A stretch of 8,486 bases of DNA, taken from the NCBI GenBank assembly GCA_937858235.1, contig CALLZZ010000178.1:1-8486 (forward strand), written 5' to 3'. Below are positions 5,647 through 8,486 of this stretch, piece by piece; the stretch's first letter is position 1; each line of letters starts with the position of its first letter. The stretch comes from an uncultured Clostridia bacterium (GTDB lineage Bacteria; Bacillota; Clostridia; Oscillospirales; Oscillospiraceae). The notes beneath the pieces are model-generated. The model searched no databases, was not told where the DNA came from, and saw only the letters and a list, made by a program, of their open reading frames with translations. Position numbers and translations under genes: made by a program.

Positions 5647-6705
5647 ATGAAACAAACCATTTCACTGATTCTGGTGCTGATGACTGCACTTGCCCTCAGC
5701 GCCTGCGGCCGGAAGTCTTCCGGCAACTCCACCAACACAGTCAACCGTACTTATAAGTTGGCTGACGCTTCCAGTTCAGGCTCTGGTTCCCAGGCCGTCC
5801 CGTCGGAGAGCGACAAAGACACCCCCACCCGTACTGCCCCGCTGCTGTATTACCCAGACTCTACAGGTCAGTATATCGTCAATCGGGAGTTGCCCTCCCT
5901 GTCCCTCAGCGATCATACCTTAGACGTCAAGCTGGTATCCGCTCTCATTGAGGCAGGGGTACTGAATCAGAACGTCTCCCTCAATAGCATTAGCTTTGAT
6001 GTCTCAGAGGAGGATAAGGAAGTCATCCTGTTGGACTTCAATAAAAACCTGCAAAAGCAGGTCTCCGGCTGCAACCAAGCCAAGGAGAACCTCTTGATCG
6101 GCAGTATCGTAAATACCTTCCTGTCCGCCTATGACCGGGAACTGGCGCATATTACCGTTGAGGGGAAAAAACTGACCAGCAAAAATGAGTTCTCCTACGC
6201 CGACCCAGTACCTTGGTACGACGCCTGCGGCCTGGAGCCCTTTACGGAAACGGCAAAGATCAATGGCACCAAGCTGAAGCTGTCTCTGACTCGGATGTAC
6301 TCGGATGCCGGCTTTCTCATCAACTGGGACACGGAGCAGTTCAGCTACCGCTACGATGCCGCCACCCACACCGCTTCCTTCCATGCGCCTGACACCCGGC
6401 ATCAGGGCGAGGCCCCTGCTTCCCTTTCCATCTCCCCCAGTACGCTGACGGAAGCCGCTACGCTGGCTCAAGTACGGCAGTCACTTGGCTCCCGCAAGGT
6501 CGAGGAGTCGTCCGTCACTGTTGGCACCAACCAAGTTAGCGCCGCCTGTCTCACCGTCTCCGACGACAAGGGTGGAACCGCTTACTACATCTTTTCCGAA
6601 GACGGTCGGGTCTGGCTGGCTGAACTGGCCTGGAACTCGGGCGAAGAGGATACCCGGCTGGCGCGTATGGACTACATGCTCTCTACCTTCCAGGCCATCT
6701 CCTAA
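5647..6705 (+). CDS. GerMN-domain lipoprotein
   Basis: The gene encodes a 352-residue predicted lipoprotein on the outer face of the membrane. The ATG at 5647 follows AGGAGG (5631-5636) with 10 nt spacing. An in-frame TTG at 5641 is less likely because it sits only 4 nt from that site. Residues 1-20 are a lipoprotein signal peptide with lipobox LSAC and Cys20 as the lipidated residue. Residues 21-63 are a Ser/Thr/Asn-rich linker. Residues about 65-178 fit the GerMN domain (APLLYYPDSTGQYIVNRELP, then EEDKEVILLDFNKNL, then LIGSIVNTFLS and ITVEGKKL). GerMN domains occur in the spore germination and sporulation protein GerM and in other Firmicutes lipoproteins, often linked to peptidoglycan processes. 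Residues 180-352 form a second region I cannot assign, ending in an apparent alpha/beta segment (TAYYIFSEDGRVWLAELAW). The gene has its own promoter and is likely monocistronic. The exact function is not known. Confidence 0.85.
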   Translation: MKQTISLILVLMTALALSACGRKSSGNSTNTVNRTYKLADASSSGSGSQAVPSESDKDTPTRTAPLLYYPDSTGQYIVNRELPSLSLSDHTLDVKLVSALIEAGVLNQNVSLNSISFDVSEEDKEVILLDFNKNLQKQVSGCNQAKENLLIGSIVNTFLSAYDRELAHITVEGKKLTSKNEFSYADPVPWYDACGLEPFTETAKINGTKLKLSLTRMYSDAGFLINWDTEQFSYRYDAATHTASFHAPDTRHQGEAPASLSISPSTLTEAATLAQVRQSLGSRKVEESSVTVGTNQVSAACLTVSDDKGGTAYYIFSEDGRVWLAELAWNSGEEDTRLARMDYMLSTFQAIS

Positions 6706-6777
6706 GGCACTGCCCAGGCACTCCTGGGGCGCTCTGCTCCAGACCCCGGAACCCTTCAAAAAGAGGTTCATCCAAAC

Positions 6778-6853
6778 GTTCTTTGTGCTGCGGGCTGGTT
6801 TATGTGACTAGGCCACACTGACTTCCGTCAGTGTTCGAGTGTTGATATTGATT
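6778..6853. repeat. Dispersed hairpin repeat, copy B
   Basis: This copy starts with GTTCTTTGTG, then gctggtttatgtgac, a hairpin with a perfect 8-bp stem ACACTGAC-TTCC-GTCAGTGT (6815-6834) and the tail TTGATATTGATT. It aligns along its length with 3533-3606 in the same orientation. It lies about 70 bp after the lipoprotein stop. Confidence 0.75.
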
Positions 6854-6857
6854 CACT

Positions 6858-6897
6858 GGTTCTTCAGACAACGCAGACTGTACTGACATGCGTCAGT
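6858..6897. repeat. Dispersed hairpin repeat, degenerate copy C
   Basis: It begins with GGTTCTTCAG (6858-6867), identical over 10 bases to the start of copy A (3532-3541), and carries the hairpin ACTGAC-ATGC-GTCAGT (6882-6897). The middle is shortened relative to copies A and B. The stem is kept while the loop differs (ATGC instead of TTCC), which suggests that pairing matters. Confidence 0.55.
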
Positions 6898-6912
6898 GCT
6901 GGAGAAAACATG

Positions 6913-6946
6913 AAACCCCACCGGTTATCAAAAATCGGTGGGGTTT
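6913..6946. terminator. Bidirectional intrinsic terminator between convergent genes
   Basis: The perfect 11-bp stem AAACCCCACCG (6913-6923) with CGGTGGGGTTT (6936-6946) has a 12-nt loop. A on the left and T on the right of a GC-rich core make it usable in both directions. It separates the rightward lipoprotein gene from the leftward zinc-ribbon gene. Confidence 0.88.
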
Positions 6947-6972
6947 GCTGCATATTACTGGTGTTATAATAA

Positions 6973-7045
6973 AGGAACCAAAATCGGTATTCTAACCGTA
7001 CCCCGGCGCACCGCGCAAAACGAGCTGCGGTGCCCCAGGGTTCCT
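6973..7045. other. Branched inverted-repeat element (possible structured RNA or 3' UTR)
   Basis: The outer arms AGGAACC (6973-6979) and GGTTCCT (7039-7045) are perfectly complementary over 7 bp. Inside lie CGGT (6985-6988) with ACCG (6995-6998), and GCACCGC (7008-7014) with GCGGTGC (7027-7033), giving a three-way-junction layout. On the plus strand an extended -10-like TGTTATAAT (6962-6970) stands just before it. On the minus strand the element lies 18 nt past the zinc-ribbon stop and is followed by TTTATTATAA, so it may be that gene's 3' structure. The orientation is undecided and no known RNA family is recognised. Confidence 0.4.
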
Positions 7046-7063
7046 CTAACCGCGCACTCAGCG

Positions 7064-8062
7064 TTACCCGTAAGTCACATGTATCCGGCACTCTGCGGTC
7101 TTACCATTGGCGATGGTACAGGTAATCACGGTACTGCCTCTACTCACGGCAGTGACCCCACCCCCATCATCGACCTCAGCCACGGCAGGATTGCTGCTGC
7201 TCCAGGTGTAGAGCCCGCCGCCGCCATCGGCGATGAGGTTATAGGCGTCACCCGGACGCATTAAGGTCATATCGCTTATATTCAAAGTCAGCGGTGCATC
7301 CTTCTCCTGATCATCCTGCTTCTTTTCATCCTTAGACTTGGTCTGCTGTTTCACCCAATCATCTACCATAGCGTGATTGGCCGGAGCACCATTGCACAGC
7401 ACCTTGCACTCCTGCTTCACCCTTCCGGCAGACACTGTAATCGTACAATTTCCACCGCCCAAGCAAGTAACCTTCCCCTTCTGATCTACCCAGGCAACGT
7501 ACTGATCACTGGTACTCCACTCCAACGTGCCATCCCACTCTTCCGGCTCGATAGTCGGTTCCAGCGTCAGCTCCTCTTTTGCCTGCATGGTCAGGTCGGT
7601 GTAGTTCAAGACAATCTCCTCCGGCAGCGTTACCGTTTTCTTATCGGCCTGCCCTGCCTTCTGGGTTTTTTCCGGCTCCGCAGGCTCGCTCTCACTGCCC
7701 TGGGTATTCACCTCAGCCGGGGCCGCGCTGGAAACTGCCGCTACCGGCACTGCTTTGGCCGTCTTATCTGTTGTCATAAGGCTTTTGCCCACATTTACCA
7801 CTGCTACCACGATCAACAGACCAACCAACATGCCACCCAGCCAGTTGGCGGCAATCTGGATGGGACTCTTAGGGCCGCCGAACCCCCCTGCGCAGTCCTC
7901 TGTTCCGATGGTCTTCCAATCGGTAGTGTAGCTCTGATTTTCCTCCGTTTGGTAACCGCAGTTGGGACACTCCGGCAGGGTCGGATCATAGAACCCGCCG
8001 CAGAAGCGACACCGCACCTGCCCTTCCCGTTGTAACTCCGCCCTGCGTCTCGTCCTCGCCAT
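7064..8062 (-). CDS. Zinc-ribbon membrane protein with two BIG2-like extracellular domains
   Basis: The protein has 332 residues from ATG 8062, with the ribosome site AAAGGTGG upstream. The frame extends to a TTG at 8137, but that would sit about 11 nt from the predicted transcription start with no ribosome site. Residues 1-15 are Arg-rich. Residues 18-35 form a zinc ribbon with Cys18, Cys21, Cys32 and Cys35 (CRFCGGFYDPTLPECPNCG). Residues about 73-95 are one membrane segment (LGGMLVGLLIVVAVVNVG), followed by an Ala/Glu/Pro-rich linker to 145. Two bacterial Ig-like (BIG2) domains follow, about 150-222 (TLEWSTSDQYVAWVDQKGKV) and 258-330 (YTWSSSNPAVAEVDDGGGV), joined by a Lys/Asp-rich linker. 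The topology implied is ribbon inside and Ig-like domains outside. BIG2 domains commonly mediate surface or polysaccharide contacts, and the role here is not known. It is transcribed leftward from its own promoter and ends at a convergent terminator. Confidence 0.88.
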   Translation of the reverse strand: MARTRRRAELQREGQVRCRFCGGFYDPTLPECPNCGYQTEENQSYTTDWKTIGTEDCAGGFGGPKSPIQIAANWLGGMLVGLLIVVAVVNVGKSLMTTDKTAKAVPVAAVSSAAPAEVNTQGSESEPAEPEKTQKAGQADKKTVTLPEEIVLNYTDLTMQAKEELTLEPTIEPEEWDGTLEWSTSDQYVAWVDQKGKVTCLGGGNCTITVSAGRVKQECKVLCNGAPANHAMVDDWVKQQTKSKDEKKQDDQEKDAPLTLNISDMTLMRPGDAYNLIADGGGGLYTWSSSNPAVAEVDDGGGVTAVSRGSTVITCTIANGKTAECRIHVTYG

Positions 8063-8154
8063 GGTTTCACCACCTTTCCCTATTCGGCGGTTCCTAACCA
8101 CCCGCCGTAACGTTTTGTATTCTGCCTTATCGGACAATAAACACTCTTTTTCTT

Positions 8155-8183
8155 ATCATATCGTCTTTTTCCCCCAGCGTCAA
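8155..8183 (-). promoter_or_regulatory. Sigma-A-type promoter of the zinc-ribbon/BIG2 gene
   Basis: Read on the minus strand, TTGACG (8183-8178), a 17-bp spacer and TATGAT (8160-8155) predict a start near 8148 and a leader of about 85 nt. That leader contains GGTT-CCT-AACC flanked by GGCGG/CCGCC pairing (8086-8106 on the plus strand), a possible hairpin ahead of the ribosome site. Confidence 0.8.
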
Positions 8184-8202
8184 CCGCTCCCCACGCTTTT
8201 CC

Positions 8203-8231
8203 TTGACCCAACTTAGCCTTTCCCATATAAT
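8203..8231 (+). promoter_or_regulatory. Sigma-A-type promoter of the rightward gene at 8313
   Basis: TTGACC (8203-8208), a 17-bp spacer and a perfect TATAAT (8226-8231) predict a start near 8238 and a leader of about 75 nt. Its -35 box lies only 19 bp from the -35 box of the divergent minus-strand promoter, so a single regulator could affect both. Confidence 0.85.
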
Positions 8232-8312
8232 ACTACTTATTGTAGGAACGCGCTGGTATTGGTCAGCGCAGAGCATCTTTTCCCGCACACCTTTTGAAAG
8301 CAGGTGACCCAA

Positions 8313-8486
8313 ATGGGTGTACAGAGCAATCCCGCCGAACTAATCGGCAGCAAATACCAGGCCGCGATCCAGGCCTTTTCCCGCCAGCTGGGCGACCCCT
8401 CCCTCCGGTTGAGCTTCTCCCAGGAAGCAGACCCCTTTTTCCGGCGCTGCGCCCTGAGCGTGTGGGCCAAGGGCGGCCCGGTGACA
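8313..8486 (+). CDS. Unidentified protein, N-terminal 58 residues (runs off right edge)
   Basis: The open frame from ATG 8313 continues to the end of the window (58 codons). AGGTG at 8302-8306 gives a 6-nt spacing. An in-frame TGA shortly upstream limits the start to this ATG or a GTG at 8304, which would overlap the ribosome site. The visible product begins MGVQSNPAELIGSKYQAAIQ and continues with mixed charged and aromatic residues (PSLRLSFSQEADPFFRRCALSVW). There is no signal peptide or membrane segment. A strong promoter and a plausible leader support a real gene. I do not recognise the family from this fragment. Confidence 0.72.
   Translation, partial: MGVQSNPAELIGSKYQAAIQAFSRQLGDPSLRLSFSQEADPFFRRCALSVWAKGGPVT

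Larger units (their letters stand above)
6706..7063. other. Convergent intergenic region
   Basis: Four structures fill this region between convergent genes: a GCCCAGG-CACT-CCTGGGGC hairpin with one bulge (6712-6730), two copies of the dispersed hairpin repeat (6778-6853 and 6858-6897), a perfect terminator (6913-6946), and a branched inverted-repeat element (6973-7045). No coding sequence is supported here. Confidence 0.6.

Noticed and set aside
6973..7045. tRNA gene suggested by 7-bp complementary outer arms
   Set aside because: There is no T-loop GTTCRANNC, anticodon arm or D-arm arrangement, and the inner stems do not fit a cloverleaf.
8063..8137. 25-residue extension of the zinc-ribbon protein from a TTG at 8137
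   Set aside because: It would begin about 11 nt after the predicted transcription start without a ribosome site. The ATG at 8062 has AAAGGTGG upstream and starts just ahead of the zinc ribbon.

Overview
The window reads as chromosomal DNA from a low-to-mid GC Gram-positive anaerobe of the Clostridia, probably an Oscillospiraceae-type gut commensal. This is an inference from several signs: strong AGGAGG-type ribosome sites, clear TTGACA/TATAAT-type promoters, a GerMN-type lipoprotein, a membrane-tethered HtrA protease with a cytoplasmic tail, and a surface protein of the InlB-repeat style. No species call is possible from the sequence alone.

Layout. (1) Positions 1-1035, minus strand: the N-terminal 345 residues of a secreted or surface adhesin-like protein (signal peptide, 11-residue tandem repeats, beta-rich domain, InlB B-repeat) that runs off the left edge. 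(2) Positions 1036-2062: about 1 kb with no convincing gene. It holds a 20-bp iterated repeat (possibly an IS21-type terminus or other binding array) and two orphan hairpins. (3) Positions 2063-2176: a probable 37-residue proline-rich microprotein with a strong ribosome site, followed by a large nested hairpin. (4) Positions 2263-3503: a textbook promoter and prfB (release factor 2), read in one frame without the usual programmed frameshift. (5) Positions 3864-5369: an HtrA/DegP-type membrane serine protease with one PDZ domain. (6) Positions 5370-5646: a leader-like region with a mini-ORF containing an A9 tract, a 15-bp perfect stem-loop, and a strong promoter abutting it. (7) Positions 5647-6705: a GerMN-domain lipoprotein. 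(8) Positions 6706-7063: a convergent intergenic region with repeat copies, a perfect bidirectional terminator and a branched inverted-repeat structure. (9) Positions 7064-8062, minus strand: a zinc-ribbon, single-span membrane protein with two BIG2-like domains. (10) Positions 8155-8231: back-to-back divergent promoters, one for the zinc-ribbon gene and one for a rightward gene of unknown function that begins at 8313 and leaves the window.

Most recognisable products other than RF2 are envelope-directed: adhesin, HtrA quality-control protease, lipoprotein and BIG2 membrane protein. They sit in separate transcription units with their own promoters or terminators, so the sequence gives no strong case for one coordinated system. 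The most distinctive non-coding signal is a dispersed hairpin repeat of about 75 bp, with core CACTGA-Y-TTCC-GTCAGTG, found downstream of both prfB and the GerMN lipoprotein, with a third degenerate copy next to the second.
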